This document shows, piece after piece, positions 8,028-18,639 of a stretch of 61,781 nucleotides of DNA. Source of the stretch: Sphingopyxis sp. (GTDB lineage: Bacteria > Pseudomonadota > Alphaproteobacteria > Sphingomonadales > Sphingomonadaceae); the NCBI GenBank assembly GCA_017745175.1, contig JAGHZY010000026.1, positions 1 through 61,781 on the forward strand. Direction: 5' to 3'. The notes below the pieces were generated by a model, which worked only from the letters and a program-made list of their open reading frames with translations, was not told where the DNA came from and ran no database searches. Each line of letters opens with the position of its first letter. Positions within the stretch are counted from its first letter, which is position 1. The position numbers and the translations under genes were made by a program.

Positions 8028-10436
8028 CTAGCGCGGGCCCATCGCCTCTTCGGCGAGGGCGTCGGCCAGCTCGCCCAGCAAGGCGTCGTCGAGGTCGGCG
8101 GCGGCGACATTCTCGCGGCCGATCAGCACGAGCACCGGGATCGCCAGCGGGCTGATCCGCTCGAGCGTCTTGTGCAGCATCGTCCCCGCCGCGCGGTCGA
8201 GCAGGTCGCCGAGCCGCGCGACATCGGTCAGCCGCTCGCGCGCATCGGCCCATGCAGCCTCGAGCAGCAGATGGTCGGGCTCGTATTTCCGGAGCACGTC
8301 GAAGATCAGGTCGGTCGAGAAGGTCACCTGCTTGCCCGTCTTGCGCTTGCCGGGCTGCTGGCGCTCGATGAGGCCGCCGATGATCGCGACCTCGCGGAAC
8401 GCGCGCTTCAGGAGGTGCGAGCGCTCGACCCATTCGACGAATTCTTCGGACAGGATTTCGGCGTCGAACAGATTCTGCGGACGGCTCACGGGCCGCAGCG
8501 ACCAGATCGCGATCGCATAGTCGGACGCGACGAAACCCAGCGGCTGCAATCCCGCGCGTTCCATCCTTTTGGTGATCAGCATGCCCAGCGACTGGTGCGC
8601 GTTCCACCCCTCGAACGGGTAACAGACGAGATAATGATGGCCCTCGTGCGGAAAGGTCTCGACGAGCAGCTCGCCCGGCCGCGGCAGCGCTGAACGGAGC
8701 GCCTGCATCTCGAGCCAGAACCGCACATCCACGGGAAAGCCCGCCCAGCTTCCGGGCTCGGCGAGAAAGGCCCGCACACGGTCGGCGAGCCGCGTCGAGA
8801 TCGCGAGCCGCGCGCCCATATAGCTCGGGATACGCGCGGGGCGCGTCGTCGCGCGGACGATCAGGTCGGTGTCGCGGATCGACTCGACCTCGAGGCTGAG
8901 GCCGGCGAAGGCGAAAGTGTCGCCGGGGGTCAGCGTGCTCGCGAAATATTCCTCGACCTTGCCGAGTCGCCGGCCGTTTTTGAACCGCACATCGGCCATC
9001 GGTGCCTCGACGATGATGCCCGCGTTGAGCCGGTGCTGTGCTGCCAATCGTGGATGCGCGATGCGCCAGCGTCCCTGTCCATCGGGCGCGAGGCGGCGGA
9101 AGCGGTCGTAGCTCTTGAGTGCATAGCCACCGTCGCGGACAAAGCCGAGCAGGCGTGCGAAGACCGCGGCGTCGATCCAGCGATAGGGCGCGGCGCTGCG
9201 GATTTCGTCGAGCAGTCCGGCCTCGTCGAACGGCGCCGCGCAGGCGAGTGCCATCACATGCTGCGCAAGCACGTCGAGCGCGCCGGCGCGGAAGCGGTCG
9301 GCGTCGCGTTCGCCTGCCTCGACCGCGTCCAGCGCGGCGCGCGCCTCGAGATATTCGAAGCGGTTGCCCGGCACGATCAGCGCCTTGCTCGGTTCGTCGA
9401 GCCGGTGGTTCGCGCGTCCGATGCGCTGGAGCAGGCGCGATGAGCCCTTGGGCGCGCCCATCTGGATCACGCAGTCGACATCGCCCCAGTCGAGCCCGAG
9501 GTCGAGGCTCGCGGTCGCGACGAGCGCGCGGAGACGTCCCTCGGCCATCGCCGCCTCGGCGCGCTGGCGCGCCTCGCGGTCAAGACTGCCGTGGTGGATC
9601 GCGATCGGCAGCGACAGATCGTTGACCTTCCACAGTTCCTGGAAGATCAGCTCGGCGAGCCCGCGCGTGTTGCAGAAGATGATCGTCGTGCGGTTCGCCG
9701 CGACGACCTCCATCACCTGATGCACCGCATAGCGCCCCGAATGCCCCGCCCACGGCACCGCGCCCTCGGGCAGCAATATCTCGATATCGGGGTCGGCGCC
9801 CGCCTCGCCTTCGACAAGCGTCACCGAATCGGCATTGGCATCGGGCGCGAGCCAGCCGGCATATTGCACCGGATCGGCGATCGTCGCCGACAGCCCGACG
9901 CGGCGCAGGCCGGGGGCGATCTGCTGGAGCCGCGCCATAGCGAGGCTCAAGAGGTCGCCACGCTTGCCCGGTGCAAAAGCGTGGATCTCGTCGATTATGA
10001 TGGTCTGTAAATCGGCAAACATCGCGAAGCTGTCGGGATATGACAACAGCAGCGACAACGACTCAGGGGTCGTCAGCAGGATGTTCGGCGGCCGGCTGCG
10101 CTGGCGCGCCTTTTTGTCCGAACTCGTATCGCCGCTCCGGCTCTCGACGCTGATATCGAGCCCCATCTCGGCGATCGGGCCGAGGAGGTTGCGCTCGACG
10201 TCGGCGGCGAGCGCCTTCAGCGGTGAGACATAGAGCGTGTGCAGCCGGTCGGTCGGATGCTCCGCGAGATCGACGAGCGTTGGAAGGAAACCCGCCAGCG
10301 TCTTGCCGGCGCCGGTCGCGGCGACGAGCAACGCATGTTCTCCCTGTTCGCCCGCTGCGAGCATATCGGCCTGGTGCCGCCGCAGCCGCCACCCGCGCGC
10401 GGCGAACCAGTCGGTGAAGGGGGCGGGGAGGGGCAT
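8028..10436 (-). CDS. Ligase-associated DEXH-box helicase (Lhr-like)
   Basis: An 802-residue superfamily 2 helicase. Walker A is ATGAGKT (40-46), motif Ia/Ib region SPLKALA and TTPES, motif II DEIH (149-152), SAT motif LSATI (about 182-186), and motif VI QRIGRANHR (337-345). The C-terminal half matches the extended region of the ligase-associated DNA-damage-response helicases. The start at 10436 (MPLPAPF) is chosen because the open frame upstream only translates the REP-like repeats. The genomic partner PdeM lies downstream. The role is most likely ATP-dependent DNA unwinding in double-strand or alkylation repair, inferred from the family and not shown here. Confidence 0.9.
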   Translation of the reverse strand: MPLPAPFTDWFAARGWRLRRHQADMLAAGEQGEHALLVAATGAGKTLAGFLPTLVDLAEHPTDRLHTLYVSPLKALAADVERNLLGPIAEMGLDISVESRSGDTSSDKKARQRSRPPNILLTTPESLSLLLSYPDSFAMFADLQTIIIDEIHAFAPGKRGDLLSLAMARLQQIAPGLRRVGLSATIADPVQYAGWLAPDANADSVTLVEGEAGADPDIEILLPEGAVPWAGHSGRYAVHQVMEVVAANRTTIIFCNTRGLAELIFQELWKVNDLSLPIAIHHGSLDREARQRAEAAMAEGRLRALVATASLDLGLDWGDVDCVIQMGAPKGSSRLLQRIGRANHRLDEPSKALIVPGNRFEYLEARAALDAVEAGERDADRFRAGALDVLAQHVMALACAAPFDEAGLLDEIRSAAPYRWIDAAVFARLLGFVRDGGYALKSYDRFRRLAPDGQGRWRIAHPRLAAQHRLNAGIIVEAPMADVRFKNGRRLGKVEEYFASTLTPGDTFAFAGLSLEVESIRDTDLIVRATTRPARIPSYMGARLAISTRLADRVRAFLAEPGSWAGFPVDVRFWLEMQALRSALPRPGELLVETFPHEGHHYLVCYPFEGWNAHQSLGMLITKRMERAGLQPLGFVASDYAIAIWSLRPVSRPQNLFDAEILSEEFVEWVERSHLLKRAFREVAIIGGLIERQQPGKRKTGKQVTFSTDLIFDVLRKYEPDHLLLEAAWADARERLTDVARLGDLLDRAAGTMLHKTLERISPLAIPVLVLIGRENVAAADLDDALLGELADALAEEAMGPR

Positions 10437-10519
10437 GGGATGAACTTGGGGCGAGTATAGGGCGCACGCAACGTTTCTCTGATCGTCGGCTGACGGACCG
10501 GTAGCTGCCATCTCTTTAT

Positions 10520-10596
10520 CGTCATCCCGGACTTGATCCGGGATCCATTCTCGCAGCGTTGAAGGAATGGATCCCGGATCAAGTCCGGGATGACGA
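10520..10596. repeat. Inverted pair of REP-like elements
   Basis: Two copies of the 30-bp element seen at 6-35, at 10520-10549 and 10566-10596, in opposite orientation and 16 nt apart. Transcribed RNA could form one long hairpin or two short ones. The pair occupies the 203-bp gap between the SRPBCC gene's stop (10640) and the helicase start, and inflates the helicase open frame if read through. The arrangement resembles the paired REP units of other bacteria. Confidence 0.8.
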
Positions 10597-10639
10597 AAGT
10601 GGGAAACGACAGCGCTCCCCACCCCAAGCGGCCCTTCAT

Positions 10640-11107
10640 TCAAAACCCCGCTTCCATCCCCTTCAGCAACCCTCGCCAATATTCGCCCAGCCGCCGCTGG
10701 AACAGCATCAGCTCGAAGCCATGCCGCGCGACATGCTTTTGCGGGACGCTGTCCCAGCCGCGATGTTCAACTGTCACGCGCGTTTCGGTACCGACCGCTT
10801 CGAAGCGCACGTCGACCTCGGTCGACTGATCGGCGCTGAAGCTCGGTAGCCGCCACCCGAATGCCAGCCGCTCGCCGGGCAGCCAGTGGCGCACCGGCCC
10901 GATCTCCCACTCCTTGCCGTCGTCGAAGCGCGTGACGAGCCGCCCGCCGGGGCCTGTGGGGTCGAAGCGCAGCGCGCCGTCGCCCTTGCGCGAAAGCTGG
11001 AACAGCGGGTGGCTTTTCCACCATTTTCCGATGTCGCGCGTGAAGGCGGTAAACGCGGCTTCGGGTGTCGCTGCGACACGCAGCGCGACGATCACCGCCG
11101 CGCTCAT
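10640..11107 (-). CDS. SRPBCC (AHSA1-like) domain protein
   Basis: A 155-residue protein of the Bet v1-like SRPBCC/AHSA1 fold, which usually binds hydrophobic ligands. Typical features are the early ATPEAAFTAFT, a central RFDPTGPGGRLVTRF with WEIGPVRHW, and TRVTVEHRGWD, with a long C-terminal helix. The start at 11107 overlaps the stop of the ArsR gene by 4 nt (ATGA), so translation is probably coupled. SRPBCC, ArsR and VOC genes often travel together in proteobacteria; the regulator may sense the same small molecule that the other two bind. The ligand is unknown. Confidence 0.8.
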   Translation of the reverse strand: MSAAVIVALRVAATPEAAFTAFTRDIGKWWKSHPLFQLSRKGDGALRFDPTGPGGRLVTRFDDGKEWEIGPVRHWLPGERLAFGWRLPSFSADQSTEVDVRFEAVGTETRVTVEHRGWDSVPQKHVARHGFELMLFQRRLGEYWRGLLKGMEAGF

Positions 11108-11442
11108 TCTTCGTCCTCGATGCTGCCCTCGACATGGCGTTTGAACGCCGCGAGCTGGTGCATCCAAAGCGCCTCGGTCTCGGCGAGCCATCGTTTCAGC
11201 CCGTCGGTCGCCCCGTCCTTCAGGCTATAAATCCGCACGCGCGCATCGAAATCGGGGTGCCCGTCCTCGACCAGCCCGCCCTCCTTCAGCGTGCGTAAAT
11301 GCCGGCTCATCGCCGGCGGCGCGAGCCCGAGGTCGCCTGCCAGCTCGCCGGCGCTGCGCGGGCGTTCGCCGAGGAGCTCGACCGCGCGCCGCCGGATCGG
11401 ATCGGCGAGCGCGGCGAACGTGCGATCAACCGCTGCGCTCAA
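11104..11442 (-). CDS. ArsR-family transcriptional regulator
   Basis: A 112-residue winged-helix repressor. FAALADPIRRRAVELLGE and the helix-turn-helix LAGDLGLAPPAMSRHLRTL are diagnostic of the family, followed by the wing GLVEDGHPDFDARVRIYSL. No paired cysteine metal site is visible, so it probably does not sense arsenic or zinc in the classical way. The start is a TTG at 11442 inside the TTGA overlap with the VOC gene's stop; no ATG is available that keeps the first helix. It is likely autoregulatory through the palindrome at 11951-11966. Confidence 0.85.
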   Translation of the reverse strand: MSAAVDRTFAALADPIRRRAVELLGERPRSAGELAGDLGLAPPAMSRHLRTLKEGGLVEDGHPDFDARVRIYSLKDGATDGLKRWLAETEALWMHQLAAFKRHVEGSIEDEE

Positions 11443-11912
11443 TCGTCGAGCCGGGTCTTGGTCGTGAAGCCGCCCTCGGCGTCCCACTCTTCGGCGGTCT
11501 TTTGTTCGACCGTCACGCCGAAGGTCCAGATATGCCCCTCGGGATCTTTCGCGCGGTAGCTGCGGTCGCCATAGAATTGCGTCTCGGGCTCGGCGATGAT
11601 CTCGGCGCCCGCCCCGCGCGCGCGTTCGCAGTGCGCGTCGATGTCCTCGCCGACTGCCAGCTGGACGTGCACCGACTGCGTGTTCCTGCCGCCGATCGAC
11701 TTGGGGCTCCGGTGATCGTCGGACCATTCGTTGCCGATCATCACCGCCGAATCGCCATAGCCCAATTCCGAATGCGCAAGGTTGCCGTCGGCGTCGAGCA
11801 GCACGAACAGCGGCTCGAACCCGAACGCCTCCTCGAGCCAGCGGAATGCAGCCTTGCTGTCCTGATAGCTGACGGCGCTCGAAAACCCCTTGCCGCGCGG
11901 ATGATCGACCAT
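11439..11912 (-). CDS. VOC (glyoxalase/bleomycin-resistance) superfamily protein
   Basis: A 157-residue protein with the paired beta-alpha-beta-beta-beta architecture of the VOC superfamily: VSYQDSKAAFRWLEEAFGFEP in the first half, and VHVQLAVGEDIDAHC with YGDRSYRAKDPEGHIWTFG in the second. The closing D-PEGH-W-F block is typical of the glyoxalase-like 'bleomycin resistance' group. The start at 11912 has GGAGAAGG at proper spacing. It is the first gene of a three-gene unit with ArsR and SRPBCC proteins. The substrate is unknown; specific drug resistance should not be assumed. Confidence 0.8.
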   Translation of the reverse strand: MVDHPRGKGFSSAVSYQDSKAAFRWLEEAFGFEPLFVLLDADGNLAHSELGYGDSAVMIGNEWSDDHRSPKSIGGRNTQSVHVQLAVGEDIDAHCERARGAGAEIIAEPETQFYGDRSYRAKDPEGHIWTFGVTVEQKTAEEWDAEGGFTTKTRLDD

Positions 11913-11950
11913 GATCCTTCTCCCGAGTCGTGCGAATGATTTCATCTTTA

Positions 11951-11966
11951 TAGAATATTTCTAGAA
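11951..11966. promoter_or_regulatory. Candidate ArsR operator in the divergent promoter region
   Basis: TAGAATATTTCTA (11951-11963) is a perfect 5+5 inverted repeat with a 3-nt spacer, overlapping the 8-bp palindrome TTCTAGAA (11959-11966). It sits in a strikingly AT-rich stretch (11941-11980) in otherwise GC-rich DNA, 39 nt upstream of the VOC start and about 45 nt from the glutaminase start. ArsR proteins bind such short palindromes, so autoregulation is plausible. Confidence 0.45.
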
Positions 11967-12012
11967 AAATGAAAATACTCGCCGATGTGCGCAACGATGC
12001 TAATGTTGCGTG

Positions 12013-12942
12013 ATGACCGACAATCTCCGCAATCATATCGACGAGGCGATGAAACTCGCCGCCGGACATCTCGGAAAAGGCCGCGTCGCCGACTATATCC
12101 CGGCGCTCGCCAAGGTCGATCCGGACAAGCTCGGCTTTGCGCTCGCGCTCCCCGACGGCACCGTCCATGCGTCGGGCGATGCCGATGAGCCCTTCTCGAT
12201 CCAGTCGGTGTCGAAGGTCTTCACGCTCGCGCTGGCGCTGCGCCGCGTCGGCAGCTCGCTGTGGGACAGCGTGGGGCGCGAACCGTCGGGCAGCGCGTTC
12301 AACTCGATCGTCCAGCTCGAAAGCGAGCAGGGCATCCCGCGCAATCCGCTGATCAACGCGGGCGCGATCGCGACAACCGACCGGCTGATCGACGGGCGCA
12401 GCGGCGATGCGACCAGCGACGAGATCGTCGATTTCATGCGTGCCCGTGCAGGCGACGCCAGCGTCGGAATCGACTTCGACGTCGCATCTTCCGAATCCGA
12501 AACCGGCGCGCGCAACCGCAGCCTCGCCCATTTCATGGACGCCTTCGGCAACCTCACGCATCCGGTCGAAACGGTGGCCGGTGTCTATTTCCGTCAATGC
12601 GCGATCGCCATGTCGTGCCGCCAGCTCGCGCGCGCCGGGCTGTTCCTCGCGATGGAAGGCCGCGATCCGCTTACCGGCGAGCAGTTGATCGAATCGCACC
12701 GTGCGCGGCGCATCAACGCGATCATGATGCTCTGCGGCCACTACGATAACAGCGGCGAATTCGCTTTCCGCGTCGGCCTGCCGGGCAAGAGCGGCGTCGG
12801 CGGCGGCATCCTCTGCATTGCGCCCGGGCAGGGATCGATCGCGGTATGGTCGCCCGCGCTCAACGAGGCTGGGACATCACTGGCGGGTGCGGTCGCGCTC
12901 GAACATTTTGCCTATGCGGCGGGGTGGTCGGTGTTCGACTGA
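12013..12942 (+). CDS. glsA: Glutaminase A
   Basis: A 309-residue serine-dependent glutaminase hydrolysing glutamine to glutamate and ammonia in the cytoplasm. The beta-lactamase-like catalytic pair is in IQSVSKVF (S65, K68). The family blocks [23 protein letters not shown], the [13 protein letters not shown] segment, [14 protein letters not shown] and GKSGVGGGI are all present, and the length matches the family (about 310). The ATG at 12013 directly follows a possible GTG at 12010; neither has a good ribosome site. The gene is divergent from the VOC/ArsR/SRPBCC operon and converges on the RlpA-like gene with only 3 bp between them. Confidence 0.93.
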   Translation: MTDNLRNHIDEAMKLAAGHLGKGRVADYIPALAKVDPDKLGFALALPDGTVHASGDADEPFSIQSVSKVFTLALALRRVGSSLWDSVGREPSGSAFNSIVQLESEQGIPRNPLINAGAIATTDRLIDGRSGDATSDEIVDFMRARAGDASVGIDFDVASSESETGARNRSLAHFMDAFGNLTHPVETVAGVYFRQCAIAMSCRQLARAGLFLAMEGRDPLTGEQLIESHRARRINAIMMLCGHYDNSGEFAFRVGLPGKSGVGGGILCIAPGQGSIAVWSPALNEAGTSLAGAVALEHFAYAAGWSVFD

Positions 12943-12945
12943 TCC

Positions 12946-13362
12946 TCAGTCGTTGTCGAGCAGCGCAAGTTTCACGCGCGCGGTGCCGCTGCGGTGCATG
13001 CCGATTTCGCGCGCCGCCGCCTGGCTGACGTCGATCACGCGGCCACGCGAAAAGGGGCCGCGGTCGTTGATGCGGACGACGACGCTGTCGCCGTTCGACG
13101 TGTTGGTGACGCGCACCATGCTGCCGAAGGGTAGGGTGCGGTGCGCCGCGGTGAGCTGGCCGGGGTCGAAACGTTCGCCGCTTGCGGTCCGATTTCCGGC
13201 AAGTTCATTGCCGTAATAGCTGGCCATTCCGCCGTCGATTTCGGTTTCTTCGTCGGTCGGCTGGACGATCTCGGCGATCGGATTGTCGGTGACTTCGACT
13301 TCCTGTGCTGTGGCCGAGGCCGTAAGCAAAAGCGGAAGCAGCATGGCTGAAAAGGCCCGCAT
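12946..13362 (-). CDS. rlpA: RlpA-like double-psi beta-barrel septal protein
   Basis: A 138-residue exported protein. A signal peptide (about 1-19, ending ATAQ) lacks the lipobox cysteine, so unlike E. coli RlpA it should be soluble in the periplasm. The double-psi beta-barrel covers about 46-135, with [30 protein letters not shown] and [18 protein letters not shown]. RlpA proteins of some species cleave glycan strands lacking stem peptides at the septum. There is no SPOR domain here, so septal targeting is not assured. It is preceded by AAGGGGAT and lies 133 bp downstream of gyrB on the same strand. Confidence 0.85.
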   Translation of the reverse strand: MRAFSAMLLPLLLTASATAQEVEVTDNPIAEIVQPTDEETEIDGGMASYYGNELAGNRTASGERFDPGQLTAAHRTLPFGSMVRVTNTSNGDSVVVRINDRGPFSRGRVIDVSQAAAREIGMHRSGTARVKLALLDND

Positions 13363-13495
13363 GACATCATCCCCTTGTCAGAGGAGGCGCCAAAAGCAGC
13401 GGCGGCCCGCCGAAACAAGCCGCCGCGCGTTGGGTTGAAGTGATTTTGCGTCCGGATGTGCGATTTTGACCGTTTTAACCGATCAATAACTGAAT

Positions 13496-16135
<2,640 letters not shown>

Positions 16136-16149
16136 CTAGTTTCGCTGCC

Positions 16150-16584
16150 ATGAAACATCGCCTTGCCATTCCCGCCGCCGCACTTCTCGCCCTTTCGCTC
16201 GCGGCGTGCAGCCAGCCCGCGCCGCCCGCCGAAAACGCCCCCGCGCTCGCGGGCGAGCCGCTCGCGACGCGCGCGGTGATGATCGGGACCGAGGGGCCGA
16301 GCCTGCCCGCCTGTTCGAGCGTCAGCCGCGTCAAGGCGGGCGGCACCGACGTCTATTGGGCGCCGGACGAGACGCGCGCGGTCAAGGCGAAGCTCGCCGG
16401 CGGCGCGAAGGTGTCGCTCTGCGAGGCGGCCGAGAACGACAAATGGTTCGGCGTCGTCTTCGCCGCGCCAGGAACCGATTCCGACATGTGCGGCGTCGGC
16501 AGGTCGGTGCAGAATGCGCGCGAATATCAGGGGCCGTGCCGCTGGGGCTGGATCAGGGGTGGCACGGTGCAGCTCGGCGGCTAG
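16150..16584 (+). CDS. Small lipoprotein of unknown function
   Basis: A 144-residue protein, transcribed away from gyrB. Residues 1-20 form a lipoprotein signal peptide with lipobox LAAC (C20). The mature part begins with a Pro/Ala-rich linker and has four further cysteines that could form two disulfides in the periplasm. The mature domain has beta-rich VYWAPDETRAVKAKLAGGAKVSL and WFGVVF, loosely resembling an SH3-like fold, but I do not assign a family. The ATG at 16150 is preferred over 16084 because the longer reading buries the signal peptide. Confidence 0.75.
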   Translation: MKHRLAIPAAALLALSLAACSQPAPPAENAPALAGEPLATRAVMIGTEGPSLPACSSVSRVKAGGTDVYWAPDETRAVKAKLAGGAKVSLCEAAENDKWFGVVFAAPGTDSDMCGVGRSVQNAREYQGPCRWGWIRGGTVQLGG

Positions 16585-16595
16585 AACCCTCCGGT

Positions 16596-17093
16596 CTAGC
16601 GGCAATCCTCGATCACACGCCCGATCTCCGACTGCACCGGCAAGGTCAGCGCGCCGCCCGGCGTTTCGAGCGCGAAGCGGCCGCGGCTGAAGGCGATGCG
16701 GTCGAGCCGCGGGTCGCGGTTCGCGAGGTTTGCGCTACCGCCGTCGAACCGGATCTGGTCGGTGCCCGCGCTGGTGCGCAGGCTGACGTTGCCCGAGAGC
16801 GAGGAGGTCATGCGGATGCTGCCGCCGTCGCAGGTCATGCTGAGCAGCGGATTCGCGCTTCCGGTCGCGATGAAGGCGGCCGAGCGGCTGCCCGCATCGT
16901 AACGCCAGGCGCCGCGATCGACCGCGCGATCTTCCCAACCTGCCGTCGGGGCGGGTGGCGGCGCGGGTGTCGGGGCGGGCGCGACGGGCCGCGGGGCAGG
17001 CGGTGGCGCCTCCGGCGTCGGGATCGCGGTGCAGCCCGCGACAACCAGCGTCAGCGTTGCCGCAACCGCAAAGCGAAACCCGGATTTGTTCAT
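16596..17093 (-). CDS. Proline-rich lipoprotein of unknown function
   Basis: A 165-residue lipoprotein. The signal peptide ends in lipobox VAGC (C21). A Pro/Ala-rich linker (about 26-50) precedes a beta-rich domain of about 110 residues with SAAFIATGSANPLLSMTCDGG and RGRFALETPGGALTLPV. This latter pattern is common in small sphingomonad lipoproteins of unknown role. It starts 3 nt after the nitroreductase stop, so it may be the last gene of that long leftward operon. It converges with the lipoprotein at 16150, leaving an 11-bp gap. Confidence 0.75.
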   Translation of the reverse strand: MNKSGFRFAVAATLTLVVAGCTAIPTPEAPPPAPRPVAPAPTPAPPPAPTAGWEDRAVDRGAWRYDAGSRSAAFIATGSANPLLSMTCDGGSIRMTSSLSGNVSLRTSAGTDQIRFDGGSANLANRDPRLDRIAFSRGRFALETPGGALTLPVQSEIGRVIEDCR

Positions 17094-17096
17094 CCC

Positions 17097-17783
17097 CTAA
17101 AATCCCTTCCAGTCGATCACTTCCCCCAGCGGCGCGCGTGGTACCGGCCACCGGTTCACCGCCGCATCGGTATCGGCATAGCCGATCGCGAGGCCGCTGA
17201 ACAAAATCTGCCCATCGTCCAGTCCCAGCGTCCGGCGCACTGTCGCGCCATACATGGCCCAGCATTCCTGCGGACAGCTGGCAAGGCCATGTTCGACGAG
17301 CAACAGCATCACCGACTGCAGCCACATGCCCATGTCCGACCATTGCGGCGGGCCCATGATGCGCGAGCAATGGAGGAAAAGCATCACCGGTGCGTTGAAG
17401 CCCCGGTAATTGTCCATGAACCGAGCGAGCCGGCCCGCCTTGTCCTCGCGCGGGATGCCGAGCGACGCGTAGAGCGCCTCGCCAACCCCGAAACGCCGGT
17501 CGGTCCACGGTTCGGTCAGTGCCCGGGGATAGATGTCATATTCGGGCTCCTGCCCCTCGCGTCCCATCGCGATCCGCGCGGCGACGGCATCCTTCACCGC
17601 CTGCCATGGCTCGCCCGTGAGCACGGTCACCTGCCATGGCTGGAGATTGCCGCCCGACGGCGCGCGCTGCGCCGCGCCGAAAATCCCCTCCAGCAGCGCC
17701 GGATCGACGGCCTGGTCGGTAAAGGCGCGCACCGAACGGCGCGCGTGCAGGGCCCCGGTAACGCTCATGTCAGTCGCTGGCAT
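17097..17783 (-). CDS. Nitroreductase-family flavoprotein
   Basis: A 228-residue NAD(P)H-dependent, FMN-binding protein. The FMN-phosphate contacts are in ARRSVRAF (about 14-21) and APSGGNLQPW (41-50), with late LVEHGLASCPQECW and DDGQILFSGLAIGYAD. The start at 17783 has GAGAGG 6 nt upstream and overlaps the RDD gene by 14 nt; an ATG five codons later is possible. Family members reduce nitroaromatics, quinones or enones; the physiological substrate is unknown. Its link to the MoxR operon is positional only. Confidence 0.85.
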   Translation of the reverse strand: MPATDMSVTGALHARRSVRAFTDQAVDPALLEGIFGAAQRAPSGGNLQPWQVTVLTGEPWQAVKDAVAARIAMGREGQEPEYDIYPRALTEPWTDRRFGVGEALYASLGIPREDKAGRLARFMDNYRGFNAPVMLFLHCSRIMGPPQWSDMGMWLQSVMLLLVEHGLASCPQECWAMYGATVRRTLGLDDGQILFSGLAIGYADTDAAVNRWPVPRAPLGEVIDWKGF

Positions 17784-18639
17784 ATTTATCCTCTCGCCTT
17801 TTGCCGAACAGCAGTTTCCGTTCGAGCCGGGCTTTCAGCTGGCGGTAATAGGAAAGCAGGAAGACGTCATCCTCTTCGGCGATCGCGCGCCCGATCTTGG
17901 CGCGGATCGCGTCGGCAACCTCGCGCATTGCGCGCGGATCGCGGCCGCGAAGCACGCGTTCGAGTTCCTGCAGCTCGAAAATGCCGTAGACCGCAAGTTC
18001 GGCTTCGGTGAACGCCATGGCACCGCCCGCCGCATCGGTCGCGATATCGGCGTCGAGCTTCGCGCGCTGCGCCATCACGACCCAGGTGCCCGCGATCAGG
18101 TCGCCCATCCGCATCCGGTCGCGATTGAAGAGCAGGAACAGGCTGAGCGTCAGCGACCAGAGCACGCCGGCGAGCATGGTCCACCCCGACACCATATCCT
18201 CGGCAGCGCCGGCGCCGAGCATCATCAGCGGCAGAAACAGCTCGAGTTCGCGGATCAGATTGCGCGCGACCACCGCGTCGGCGGTCAGGCGCCCGCCGTC
18301 GCGCGCGACGACGCGGATGCCCATCAGCCTTTTGCCCGGCGTTGCGGCACGCGATCCGAGCTCGAAGCCGATGAACCAGAAGGTGCGCAGCAGGAAGGCG
18401 CCGAGCAGCCAGATGGCTACGGCGACGTCCGATTTCGAAGCGAGGCCTGCCCAAAGTATCACCAGAAAGAAGACGAACAGCGCGACCTGAATCAGAATCA
18501 TGTCGACGAGCAGCGCGCCGAAACGCAGCCCCGCGCTCGCGATCCTGAGTTCGAGGTCGACACCCTCGGGGGTTACGAACTGGCGGATCTTCTTTGCCTT
18601 GGCGGCGCGCTGTTTCGCGTTGGCGGCAGCGGCGGTCAT
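17770..18639 (-). CDS. RDD-family membrane protein
   Basis: A 289-residue inner-membrane protein. The RDD domain begins near residue 35 (RFGALLVDMILIQVALF) and has the typical later GKRLMGIRVVARDGGRLT; about four hydrophobic segments lie between 38 and 175. The C-terminal 100 residues are soluble, acidic and helical. The start ATG overlaps the SpoIIM gene's stop (ATGA), so the genes are translationally coupled. RDD proteins are suspected transporters, some of sodium ions, but this subgroup found with SpoIIM and MoxR has no proven function. Confidence 0.85.
   Translation of the reverse strand: MTAAAANAKQRAAKAKKIRQFVTPEGVDLELRIASAGLRFGALLVDMILIQVALFVFFLVILWAGLASKSDVAVAIWLLGAFLLRTFWFIGFELGSRAATPGKRLMGIRVVARDGGRLTADAVVARNLIRELELFLPLMMLGAGAAEDMVSGWTMLAGVLWSLTLSLFLLFNRDRMRMGDLIAGTWVVMAQRAKLDADIATDAAGGAMAFTEAELAVYGIFELQELERVLRGRDPRAMREVADAIRAKIGRAIAEEDDVFLLSYYRQLKARLERKLLFGKRREDKYASD

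Noticed and set aside
10437..10679. An extra 81-codon N-terminus for the Lhr-like helicase
   Set aside because: These residues translate the REP-like repeats and spacer, and no helicase of this family has such an extension. The ATG at 10436 is preferred.
13363..13495. An intrinsic terminator directly after gyrB
   Set aside because: Small A/T-rich repeats are seen, but no stem followed by a T-run on the minus strand could be supported.
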